DNA from: ZC4RG29 sp036273935
GTDB lineage: Bacteria > Bacteroidota > Bacteroidia > Cytophagales > Cyclobacteriaceae
Assembly: GCA_036273935.1 (NCBI GenBank)
Contig: DASUGQ010000515.1
Location: 1-5,024, forward strand
Direction of reading: 5' to 3'
DNA: 5,024 nucleotides
This document shows positions 1-5,024 of the stretch, in pieces (position 1 is the first letter of the stretch; each line of letters opens with the position of its first letter). A program made the translations under genes and the position numbers. The notes beneath the pieces are model-generated. The model made no database searches, was not told where the DNA came from, and saw only the letters and a program-made list of their open reading frames with translations.

Positions 1-1005
1 GAACAAGAAATGGAGAACCTGCGAGATGAGGTGATGGCAGGACTTTTTATCTGTTCCCACAATCCTGACGTCCTGGAAGAAGCAACCGTGTGGAATGTCC
101 GCATCGATCAACCGGTTGCTGATAACTATAATCCCGGGCAACAAGGCTATCTGGGCTGCAGACTTGAGACCATGAATGTTTTTGACGGAAAACGCAAAAT
201 CATCTTCGAAGCACCCGGACGATTTGAAGCGCCCAACTGGATGCCCGATGGAAAAAAGCTTTTGTTCAACATGGACGGGCTATTGTATAAAATTCCTGTG
301 GGAGGAGGAGAACTTGAAAAACTCAATACAGATTTTGCAAACAGAAATAACAACGATCACGGTATCTCCTTCGATGGAAAAAAACTGGCCATCAGCCATC
401 AACGCGAAGGATTGCCAGGCGGAGGATCAACCGTTTACGTCTTACCACTCGTGGGAGGCACACCAAAAATGGTTGCCGATAAAACGCCTTCGTACTGGCA
501 TGGGTGGGCGCCGAATAACAAGGAGGTCGTTTATGTGGCACAACGCGACGGAAAAAACATTTATCATATTTACCGAAATTCTATTGATGGTGGGAAGGAA
601 GTAAAGCTAACCTCACATGAGAGCGGGCACGTCGATGGACCGGAATATTCTCCTGATGGAAAATACATTTATTATAACGGCAGCCAATCGGGAACCATGC
701 AGCTATGGAGGATGAAACCAGACGGAACGGGGAATGAACAGCTTACATTTGATGAAAACAATAATTGGTTTCCACACATTTCTCCTGATGGAAACTGGAT
801 TGCCTTTATTTCTTTTCCCCCAACAATAGATCCCGGCTCACATCCGTCATACAAACGTGTTACATTAAAGTTGATGCCTGCCGCGGGCGGGTCTCCCAGG
901 GTTATTGCGTACCTGTATGGAGGACAAGGAACCATTAATGTCCCATCGTGGTCACCTGACAGCCGGCAAATTGCCTTTGTCAGTAATTCCGGGAAAAGTA
1001 ATTAA
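1..1005 (+). CDS. TolB-like (PD40) beta-propeller protein with an upstream lectin-like domain, 5' partial
   Basis: The reading frame is open to the first base, so the ATG at base 10 is probably internal and the gene starts outside the window. The first ~38 codons (GLFICSHNPDVLEEATVWNVRI, bases 40-105, split here as GLFICSHNPDV and ATVWNVRI) resemble the last strands of a DUF1349/concanavalin-like domain, which precedes the propeller in a known Bacteroidota family often labelled 'biopolymer transporter TolR'. From about base 150 there are six PD40/TolB-type blades. Their landmarks are FEAPNWMPDGK (~226-258), NNNDHGISFDGK (~346-381), WHGWAPNNKE (~499-528), DGPEYSPDGK (~634-663), FPHISPDGN (~769-795) and VPSWSPDS (~940-963). 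The C-terminus ends just after the last blade, as expected for a complete 3' end. Such propellers bind proteins or ligands. No catalytic role can be assigned, and the old TolR label is misleading because this is not TolR. It converges with the next gene across 69 bases. Family call is confident; function is unknown. Confidence 0.85.
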   Translation, partial: EQEMENLRDEVMAGLFICSHNPDVLEEATVWNVRIDQPVADNYNPGQQGYLGCRLETMNVFDGKRKIIFEAPGRFEAPNWMPDGKKLLFNMDGLLYKIPVGGGELEKLNTDFANRNNNDHGISFDGKKLAISHQREGLPGGGSTVYVLPLVGGTPKMVADKTPSYWHGWAPNNKEVVYVAQRDGKNIYHIYRNSIDGGKEVKLTSHESGHVDGPEYSPDGKYIYYNGSQSGTMQLWRMKPDGTGNEQLTFDENNNWFPHISPDGNWIAFISFPPTIDPGSHPSYKRVTLKLMPAAGGSPRVIAYLYGGQGTINVPSWSPDSRQIAFVSNSGKSN

Positions 1006-1074
1006 GATTATTGGAAGGGCTGGCGCTAATTCTTCGAGGAGGGATGGCGTCAGCGCCGTGCTTAAATCATTCCG

Positions 1075-2376
1075 TCAAGGCAAGTCATCGAATGCATTTT
1101 CATAAACGACCGTTCCATCAAGACCCTTCAATTCGACATTGTCAATTTCGCAGAGACCGTTTGATATGAAGCCCAATCCTGTAATCAGGCCAGATGAGTT
1201 TTGATATTCCATTGCAAAAACCTTCTTACCGTTGAAACGGAGTGTGACGCGTTTATCCTTTACGGTTATCTCGACTATCAACCATTCTCTGGGATCAATT
1301 CCAAGGGCAGAAAGATCATGCTTCTTTCCGCTCAAAAAATTTTCCCCAAATTGTATCATGGATTCGCTGATACACCCTGCTGGTGTTGTGTCAAAAAACA
1401 TGAAGTTGCGCTGGCAAAAAATCTCAGTCATAAAATGCGGGCAGAAATTGTTCCTCACTTCATTCACTTTGATCCTTGCCTTGAATGTAAAATTATCGCT
1501 GCTCACCTCCATTTTTTCCGGAAAGTAGGTGTAGATGTAGGTCATCTCCTCCCTGATGGCGATATGGCTTGTGATCACATCTTCCTCTTGTAATCCAAAC
1601 GTCCCGTTTGCTAAATATGGATCCTTGTTGATGTATACCGGTATGCTTTTCGGCTTATTTTCCTTGGCATACAAAAACCATCGGTTGGTTGGAATACTCA
1701 CGTCGAGGGTTTTGATTATGGAATCATTGGCGATGAGTTTGGCTACATGGTAGCCAGGCTCATAGTAGATGTCGGTGATGGTGTGTGTATTCTTAAATAC
1801 CTGGATCCGTCTGTTCCGATCCCACGATTGCTGAATAAAAAAGCTGTCGGCATCCACGTTATCAATATCATATTCAAAAATCACCGTGTTGGGGATTTCG
1901 TTTCTGGTAGTTTTTCGGACGGAGAATTGAGCTTCGTGAAAGTTACCAGACGTTTTACTTGTCCGCGAAAGACCAATCAGGACTGCAGCAAACAGAACAC
2001 CGGTGATAACAATGAACAATCGGATCAACCTTGAATTTTTTTTCAGCGTCTCAAAAATTTGTTGTTTGCTGTCATTCTTAATCGAGTGACTGGCGGGAAA
2101 CTTATTGTCGGCTCTTTTGGACGACCTATACTCCTGCCAATTTCTATAGCCGAGATAAATTGAAATAGCGTTAAGGGTTGCGGTTTGAGGGATGCGGGCA
2201 AAACTACCATTCAGCAACCGTTTAAGGGTAGAGACACTGATGAGCGTGCCGGTCTTTGATTCTATTTCGTGGCTGATGTATTCAAAGTCACGCTGTACGA
2301 GGAGGGTTGGATCGCCATAACCGTTTACAGTCAAAATTTCGCCGAGGCATGTTTTTACCGCGTCCTGCTCACTCAT
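1075..2376 (-). CDS. Membrane-anchored HTH / PKD-like / LamG-like putative one-component regulator
   Basis: I start it at the ATG at 2376 (433 aa); a TTG three codons upstream (2385) is possible but less likely. Residues ~1-85 match a recurring Bacteroidota N-terminal module with a helix-turn-helix look: a DFEYISHEI helix, then STLKRLLNG, a proline, TLNAISIYLGY and NWQEY. A basic linker follows, then one hydrophobic helix at ~118-136 (LFIVITGVLFAAVLIG). The positive residues before it predict the N-terminus inside and the rest in the periplasm. Residues ~162-235 look PKD-like (FEYDIDNVDADSFFIQQSWD, then YYEPGYHVAKLI). Residues ~287-425 form a beta-rich LamG/DUF1080-like sandwich with four cysteines (312, 321, 335, 409) that could form disulfides. 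The layout suggests a sensor that binds an external ligand, perhaps a glycan, and acts on DNA from the membrane. That role is inference; the HTH call rests on pattern, not on a profile score. Divergent from the membrane protein gene at 2555. Confidence 0.8.
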   Translation of the reverse strand: MSEQDAVKTCLGEILTVNGYGDPTLLVQRDFEYISHEIESKTGTLISVSTLKRLLNGSFARIPQTATLNAISIYLGYRNWQEYRSSKRADNKFPASHSIKNDSKQQIFETLKKNSRLIRLFIVITGVLFAAVLIGLSRTSKTSGNFHEAQFSVRKTTRNEIPNTVIFEYDIDNVDADSFFIQQSWDRNRRIQVFKNTHTITDIYYEPGYHVAKLIANDSIIKTLDVSIPTNRWFLYAKENKPKSIPVYINKDPYLANGTFGLQEEDVITSHIAIREEMTYIYTYFPEKMEVSSDNFTFKARIKVNEVRNNFCPHFMTEIFCQRNFMFFDTTPAGCISESMIQFGENFLSGKKHDLSALGIDPREWLIVEITVKDKRVTLRFNGKKVFAMEYQNSSGLITGLGFISNGLCEIDNVELKGLDGTVVYENAFDDLP

Positions 2377-2396
2377 GTTTAACAAATTTGCTGGTG

Positions 2397-2404
2397 CAAA
2401 AATA
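2397..2404 (-). promoter_or_regulatory. Possible Bacteroidota -7 box for the membrane regulator
   Basis: On the minus strand this reads TATTTTTG, an exact match to the Bacteroidota TAnnTTTG -7 consensus, about 20 bases before the ATG at 2376. No good TTTG -33 box sits at the usual 19-21 base spacing, and the leader would be only about 14 bases long. Short AT-rich matches occur by chance, so this is tentative. Confidence 0.25.
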
Positions 2405-2435
2405 TTGATATTCCAATCGGATTCCCATTCAGTAT

Positions 2436-2515
2436 CGTTAACGTCTCCGACGCCCGGAGGCTAAATCAAAAATTCAGTTTGATCAGCTTTTGAATATGTT
2501 TTGGTGAGCGTTAAC
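2436..2515. repeat. Two CGTTAAC copies in the divergent intergenic region
   Basis: CGTTAAC occurs at 2436-2442, where it is part of the perfect 8-base palindrome CGTTAACG, and again at 2509-2515. Both lie between the divergent regulator and membrane-protein genes, 73 bases apart, which is about seven helical turns. Paired palindromic half-sites in a divergent promoter region are a common layout for operators. A third GTTAACG lies at 3102-3108, upstream of another gene. The motif is short and about one to two copies of GTTAAC are expected in 5 kb by chance, so an operator role is only a suggestion. Confidence 0.25.
2445..2459. other. Small GC-rich inverted repeat in the divergent region
   Basis: CTCCG (2445-2449) and CGGAG (2455-2459) form a 5-base stem around a 5-base spacer, directly beside the CGTTAACG palindrome. 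It stands out as a GC-rich patch in an AT-rich intergenic region. It has no T-run, so it is not a terminator. It could be part of a regulatory site or chance. Confidence 0.2.
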
Positions 2516-2554
2516 AACGAAATTGTCTTTTCTTCATGATAATTTTAAAATCTT

Positions 2555-3043
2555 ATGATCATGAAAACATTTCTTCGATGGGTTTTACTTACAGCGCTGC
2601 TCGTCGGTACCACCGATCTTATTGCGGCTTATGTGGACCAGTATATTAAAACGGGAAAATTTGCGGACAGGATGCTGTATTATATAGCGGGTGGCGCGCT
2701 GGGATTGGAGCGGTCAATGCAGGGCGGGTTTTGGATTGGTCTACTTGGACTTGCTTTCCATTATTTCATTGCTTTTTCTTTTACCCTGCTTTTCTTTCTC
2801 GCGTTCCCGAGACTGAAATTCCTTTTCCTTAATAAATATCTTGTCGGCCTTCTCTACGGACTCTTTGTTGGCGCTTTTATGTCTTTCATCGTCTTACCAC
2901 TCACCCGTTTGCCACCGATGTCATTTTCGCTTCAGAAAGCCCTTGTCGGGTGGGCGATACTTGGCGTTGTATTAGGTATACCCATTGCGATGAGTGCACA
3001 TAAATTTTATTCATCAAAGGATGTAACATCTCACGGTTCTTGA
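2555..3043 (+). CDS. Four-helix integral membrane protein, unknown function
   Basis: This is a 162-aa hydrophobic protein with four predicted membrane helices at about residues 8-27, 59-84, 95-116 and 129-147. The first loop is polar (YVDQYIKTGKFADRM) and is followed by a glycine-rich YYIAGGALG stretch. A GLLGLAFHYFIAFSFTLLFF segment with a histidine makes helix 2, and YLVGLLYGLFVGAFM makes helix 3. The pattern agrees with a family of small uncharacterised membrane proteins frequent in Bacteroidota; resemblance to DUF1440/YagU-type proteins is possible but not established. Translation may start at ATG 2555 or at ATG 2561, which gives the more usual MKTFLRW start; there is no clear ribosome binding site for either. 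The gene stands alone on this strand and is divergent from the membrane regulator, which could control it through the shared 178-base region. No catalytic motif is visible, and no function is assigned. Confidence 0.8.
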   Translation: MIMKTFLRWVLLTALLVGTTDLIAAYVDQYIKTGKFADRMLYYIAGGALGLERSMQGGFWIGLLGLAFHYFIAFSFTLLFFLAFPRLKFLFLNKYLVGLLYGLFVGAFMSFIVLPLTRLPPMSFSLQKALVGWAILGVVLGIPIAMSAHKFYSSKDVTSHGS

Positions 3044-3140
3044 GAATTGTAGCAGTGATGTGATGGTTAAAGAGGTATAGGTGACTTTTGTTTAGTTTTT
3101 TGTTAACGAACCTTTGCATTACCCTTCAATGGACTGTAGG

Positions 3141-3148
3141 TAGTTTTG
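3141..3148 (+). promoter_or_regulatory. Possible -7 box upstream of the small hypothetical gene
   Basis: TAGTTTTG is an exact TAnnTTTG match within the 188-base gap after the membrane-protein gene. A TTTG at 3113-3116 could be the -33 box, but the 24-base spacing is longer than the usual 19-21. A transcript from here would start near 3155 and have a leader of about 75 bases before ATG 3232. Its position in a long gap suggests that the next gene has its own promoter. The rest of the gap is T-rich, with no convincing terminator. Confidence 0.3.
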
Positions 3149-3231
3149 CGATAAGCCGGTGATTGGAGTTATATTTTTCCTTGCGATGGAATTTAATGGT
3201 ATACATCGGCGTTGTTGGTGAAAGTTTCGAC

Positions 3232-3555
3232 ATGGGGTGGATTACAGTGTATATAAAAGGAAAAGTTGGGTTTAAAGACAAAGTGATCGAAAGACTCAGT
3301 TCTGCCTGGTTGACCGGGTCTTATGACATGGAAAAAAATTTACTTATGTTTTGGTTAAGGGATCCTTCAGAGTTTCGGGCATTTAAAAAGACTATTGGGA
3401 GCAAGTTAATCTTCAAATATCGTCTTCAGTTTTTCACCGACCTAAATGATCATCTGAAATCGCAACGCGATCGCAGGCAGAGCGGTTTGTCGTTGAACGA
3501 AGAGGCGATGGTTATCGAAATGACAACCCGGGAGAAATTGCATGTTGAAGGTTGA
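3232..3555 (+). CDS. Small conserved hypothetical protein (MGWITVYIKG type)
   Basis: This is a 107-aa soluble protein if read from ATG 3232. The frame also offers ATG 3196 (119 aa) and TTG 3163 (130 aa). I prefer 3232 because the family-like part begins exactly at MGWITVYIKGK, and the residues before it look unstructured. The core alternates strands and helices: WITVYIKGK, FKDKVIERL, a WLTGSY turn, LLMFWL, then EFRAFKKTIGSKLIFKYRL and FFTDL. This suggests a small alpha/beta fold rich in basic and aromatic residues, ending in a charged tail of about 30 residues (from about QRDRRQSG). It has no signal peptide, membrane helix, cysteine or obvious active site. It resembles short uncharacterised proteins I associate with Bacteroidota, but I know of no function. 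It is probably transcribed separately from the membrane-protein gene, given the 188-base gap. Confidence 0.7.
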   Translation: MGWITVYIKGKVGFKDKVIERLSSAWLTGSYDMEKNLLMFWLRDPSEFRAFKKTIGSKLIFKYRLQFFTDLNDHLKSQRDRRQSGLSLNEEAMVIEMTTREKLHVEG

Positions 3556-3588
3556 TTCCCGGTTGCCTGAATGACCCATACGACTACG

Positions 3589-3642
3589 TGCGTTAGGATA
3601 ACGCAACATATTCTCCGCCTCCGTGCTCGGTGCAAGGGCACC
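3589..3642. other. Two consecutive hairpins between the two small hypothetical genes
   Basis: The 126-base gap at 3556-3681 contains a perfect 7-base inverted repeat, TGCGTTA/TAACGCA with loop GGA (3589-3605). Twenty-three bases later comes a 5-base stem, GGTGC/GCACC with loop AAGG (3629-3642), followed by ATTTTC. The pair could end the upstream transcript or structure the leader of the 63-aa gene that starts at 3682. Neither has a long T-run. Function is undecided. Confidence 0.3.
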
Positions 3643-3681
3643 ATTTTCATTGCGTAACTTACCATCAACTTTATAAAAGAA

Positions 3682-3873
3682 ATGATAAACAGAACAGTGG
3701 TCGATAACCGCTATGCCGTCGGCACGACAATAAGGGCAAAAATAAATCCTGACCTTGAGTTGGTAATTATGAGATATTATCAACGCATCTACTATTGTGC
3801 GGTAATTGACAACCCCGACCACAAACATTTTGCTTTCTTTGAGCGGGAGTTATTGCCACCCGCTTATGCTTGA
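3682..3873 (+). CDS. Very small conserved hypothetical protein, 63 aa
   Basis: The protein begins MINRTVVDNRYAVGTTIRAK and continues with a strand-rich core containing LELVIMRYYQRIYYCAV and HFAFFERELLPP. The YYQRIYYC...FERELL pattern is familiar from short Bacteroidota proteins without assigned function. The composition (a hydrophobic strand, a proline-containing turn, paired aromatic strands and an acidic last strand) suggests a small beta-barrel such as an SH3-like fold, but that is a guess. There is no signal peptide or membrane segment, and the single cysteine (residue 39) is not in a metal-binding pattern. ATG 3682 is preceded by the purine-rich AAAAGAA, the nearest thing to a ribosome binding site. 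It follows the 107-aa gene after 126 bases containing two hairpins. A minus-strand frame overlaps it, but this frame is the one with family-like sequence. Confidence 0.7.
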   Translation: MINRTVVDNRYAVGTTIRAKINPDLELVIMRYYQRIYYCAVIDNPDHKHFAFFERELLPPAYA

Positions 3874-3915
3874 TTTTAGTAACCCTTCATTATCTCTAGT
3901 GTCACCTTATCTTCT

Positions 3916-3933
3916 CAAGGATACTTAGCCTTG
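3916..3933 (+). terminator. Weak terminator-like hairpin after the 63-aa gene
   Basis: CAAGG (3916-3920) and CCTTG (3929-3933) form a 5-base stem with an 8-base loop, 43 bases past the stop codon, followed by the T-rich TTTGTTTG. The stem is short and the tail is interrupted by G, so this is only a possible terminator separating the small genes from the DUF1080 gene. Confidence 0.25.
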
Positions 3934-3993
3934 TTTGTTTGCCATTGGGCAGAAATGTCTTTGGTTTACAGGCCCTTGATAGTATCGATTAGG

Positions 3994-4006
3994 AAACGAA
4001 TCGTTT
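3994..4006. promoter_or_regulatory. 13-base palindrome upstream of the DUF1080 gene
   Basis: AAACGA-A-TCGTTT is a perfect 6+6 inverted repeat with a single central base, in the 198-base gap before the secreted DUF1080 protein. Odd-length palindromes of this size are typical of operators for dimeric repressors such as LacI-type proteins. No such regulator gene is in the window; the AraC gene next door would normally bind direct rather than inverted repeats. The rest of the gap shows only weak promoter-like boxes, for example TATATTTC at 4020-4027. Confidence 0.3.
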
Positions 4007-4027
4007 GTATTAACCTTTGTATATTTC

Positions 4028-4033
4028 GGGAGG
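4028..4033 (+). promoter_or_regulatory. Shine-Dalgarno-like GGGAGG without a well-placed start codon
   Basis: GGGAGG is the only strong purine-rich Shine-Dalgarno-like site near a gene start here. It lies 38 bases before the TTG at 4072 and 17 bases before an in-frame ATA at 4051; an in-frame stop at 4048 blocks any closer start. It may be coincidental, since Bacteroidota rarely use such sites. Confidence 0.2.
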
Positions 4034-4071
4034 ATAACAATTAAATATAAATAACGGACAAGAAACCCAGC

Positions 4072-4734
4072 TTGATCCCATGTTGCACCTTTGTCCTGAT
4101 AGGACTATACGCAACAACCATGGCGCAATCAAACGAACGCAAGCTTTTCCGTTCGAACCATCCACAAGACTGGTATGTATTCCTTGAAAAATCTGGAAGG
4201 AATAATGATCCACAAAAAGTATTCACATTCGAGGGAAACATACTTCATGCATCAGGGGAAGATTTCGGTTACCTCGTAACGAATAAGAGGTACAGGGATT
4301 TCCATCTCACACTTGAATTCAAATGGGGTGAAAATAAATACCCGCCCCGTGAGAATCAAAAAAGCGACGCAGGCATCCTCTACCTGGTTGACTTTTATAA
4401 TGGCGACAAGATCTGGCCTCGCTCTGTTGAATTTCAAATACAGGAAGGACATTGCGGTGACTTTTGGATGACAGACAGCACGACCATTGTTTTCCAAAAC
4501 AGTAGGAACATTCCAGAACCGTGGCACCGTGAGATAAAATTTTTAGGCGCCGAGAAGCCTTATGGCGAATGGAACAAGGTAGAGGTAATTGTTAAGGATG
4601 GAATGATCACTCACAAAATCAATGGCAAAATTGTCAATGAAGGAAGTGCTCCGAGTGTAAAGGAAGGTAACATCCTGCTTCAGTCGGAGGGATCGGAGTT
4701 ATTTTACAGAAATGTTACCATTGAAGCGTTGTAA
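4072..4734 (+). CDS. Secreted DUF1080 (3-keto-disaccharide hydrolase family) protein
   Basis: After an N-terminal export signal the protein is one DUF1080 domain, a concanavalin-like beta-sandwich. Family landmarks in order (numbering from TTG 4072) are VFTFEGNILHASGEDFGYL (~50-68), LEFKWGENKYPPREN (~81-95), SDAGILYL (98-105), WPRSVEFQIQEGHCGDFW (~115-132), GEWNKVEVIVKD (~165-176), INGKIVNEG (~183-191) and ILLQSEGSELFYRN (~201-214). The length is normal for a single-domain member. Some members hydrolyse 3-keto-glycosides made by sugar dehydrogenases; the substrate here is unknown and no dehydrogenase is in the window. The start is uncertain. TTG 4072 keeps a hydrophobic leader (FVLIGLYATTMAQ) with a likely cut after ATTMA, but it omits the lysines just upstream (TDKKPS). 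Those would be included only from a nonstandard ATA at 4051. ATG 4120 would remove the leader. The stop is two bases from the convergent AraC gene. Confidence 0.85.
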   Translation: MIPCCTFVLIGLYATTMAQSNERKLFRSNHPQDWYVFLEKSGRNNDPQKVFTFEGNILHASGEDFGYLVTNKRYRDFHLTLEFKWGENKYPPRENQKSDAGILYLVDFYNGDKIWPRSVEFQIQEGHCGDFWMTDSTTIVFQNSRNIPEPWHREIKFLGAEKPYGEWNKVEVIVKDGMITHKINGKIVNEGSAPSVKEGNILLQSEGSELFYRNVTIEAL

Positions 4735-4736
4735 AT

Positions 4737-5024
4737 TCACTTATCAGGAAATTCTTTCTCCATAATTTCTTCAATCGCCCACTGTTGATAGATTTTGGGT
4801 GTTATACCAGTTTCTTTTTTAAAGGCGCGGATGAAATAATTAAGGTTTTGAAACCCGGACATATAACAAACCTGGGTTACCGAGTGATTCGGAAATCCCA
4901 AAAAGTCCTTGGCCTTCTTCAATCTCTCTTTTAAAATGTATTCACCTGGAGAAATTCCAAATTCCTCCTTGAATTTCCGAAAGAAATTTGCGCGACTCAT
5001 ACAGGCATGTTCGCTTAGTTGATC
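4737..5024 (-). CDS. AraC-family transcriptional regulator, C-terminal DNA-binding domain, 5' partial
   Basis: The frame is open to the right edge, reading DQLSEHACMSRANFFRKF, so the ATG at 5000 is internal to the first helix-turn-helix and the gene begins outside the window. The 95 visible residues cover nearly all of a two-HTH AraC domain. HTH1 includes LSEHACMSRANFFRKFKEE and ends in FGISPGEYI. The linker helix is ERLKKAKDFL. HTH2 includes SVTQVCYMSGFQNLNYFIRA and closes with the family signature FKKETGITPKIYQQ. A short charged tail (EEIMEKEFPDK) follows. The N-terminal effector or sensor part is not visible, so it could be a stand-alone AraC regulator or the end of a hybrid two-component protein. 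Its closeness to the DUF1080 gene, tail to tail with a two-base gap, makes control of that gene plausible but unproven. Confidence 0.92.
   Translation of the reverse strand, partial: DQLSEHACMSRANFFRKFKEEFGISPGEYILKERLKKAKDFLGFPNHSVTQVCYMSGFQNLNYFIRAFKKETGITPKIYQQWAIEEIMEKEFPDK

Noticed and set aside
176..604. A 142-aa second plus-strand frame within the propeller gene.
   Set aside because: It overlaps the propeller blades in another frame and its translation has no recognisable structure; it is a shadow frame.
1022..1057. Inverted repeat GGCGCT/AGCGCC in the gap between the convergent propeller and regulator genes, considered as a bidirectional terminator.
   Set aside because: The stem is only 6 bases with a 24-base loop, there is no T-run on either side, and its right arm can also form another small hairpin. 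It is too weak to call.
1747..2034. A 95-aa plus-strand frame inside the membrane regulator gene, and similar frames at 1201-1593 and 1232-1528.
   Set aside because: They lie wholly antisense to a well-supported multi-domain gene and show no domain pattern of their own.
3102..3108. A third GTTAACG copy upstream of the 107-aa gene, considered as an additional operator.
   Set aside because: One or two GTTAAC sites are expected by chance in 5 kb, and this copy has no partner nearby.
2901..3119. A minus-strand frame of 72 aa at the end of the membrane-protein gene.
   Set aside because: Its N-terminal part lies in the T-rich intergenic gap and the rest is antisense to the membrane protein; there is no family-like sequence.
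3442..3828. A 128-aa minus-strand frame with a CPYC motif that might look like a zinc- or redox-type protein.
   Set aside because: It runs antisense through the 63-aa gene and the end of the 107-aa gene, both of which read as real families. The CPYC comes from the reverse of the 63-aa coding sequence.
1..5024. A defence system, toxin-antitoxin pair, polysaccharide-utilisation SusC/SusD pair or mobile element.
   Set aside because: No nuclease, TonB-dependent receptor, SusD-like, transposase or integrase motifs, terminal repeats or CRISPR-type repeats are visible. The two small hypothetical genes are too far apart and unlike known toxin-antitoxin pairs.

Overview
The window looks like a piece of a Bacteroidota chromosome, probably from the Cytophagales/Chitinophagales side. 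The evidence is moderate GC, almost no Shine-Dalgarno sequences, a few TAnnTTTG-type promoter boxes, and protein families I know mainly from that phylum: a TolB-like propeller fused behind a lectin-like domain, a helix-turn-helix/transmembrane/PKD-like sensor, a DUF1080 protein and two very small conserved hypotheticals. The phylum call is an inference from family recognition, not a search result. I see no rRNA, tRNA, insertion sequence, CRISPR array or phage gene.

Layout. Bases 1-1005 (+) hold the 3' part of a TolB-like beta-propeller gene that begins outside the window. It converges on 1075-2376 (-), a membrane-anchored protein with a DNA-binding-like N-terminus, one transmembrane helix, a PKD-like domain and a C-terminal lectin-like domain. 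A 178-base divergent intergenic region separates that gene from 2555-3043 (+), a four-helix membrane protein of unknown function. Two small conserved hypothetical genes follow on the same strand (3232-3555 and 3682-3873), each after a non-coding gap of 126-188 bases. Next is 4072-4734 (+), a probable secreted DUF1080 (3-keto-disaccharide hydrolase family) protein. Its stop lies two bases from the end of an AraC-type regulator gene on the minus strand (4737-5024), which is cut by the right edge. No gene-free stretch exceeds 300 bases.

How the genes may relate. Three of the seven genes carry, or end, a concanavalin/LamG-like beta-sandwich: the end of such a domain in gene 1, the outside domain of the membrane sensor, and the DUF1080 protein. 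The last two share a recognisable C-terminal motif. With two regulators of different types present, a small glycan- or sugar-responsive neighbourhood is possible. However, the genes are not one operon and the functional link is inference. I found no evidence for a defence, secretion or biosynthetic system. The best candidate for something under-described is the transmembrane one-component regulator at 1075-2376.
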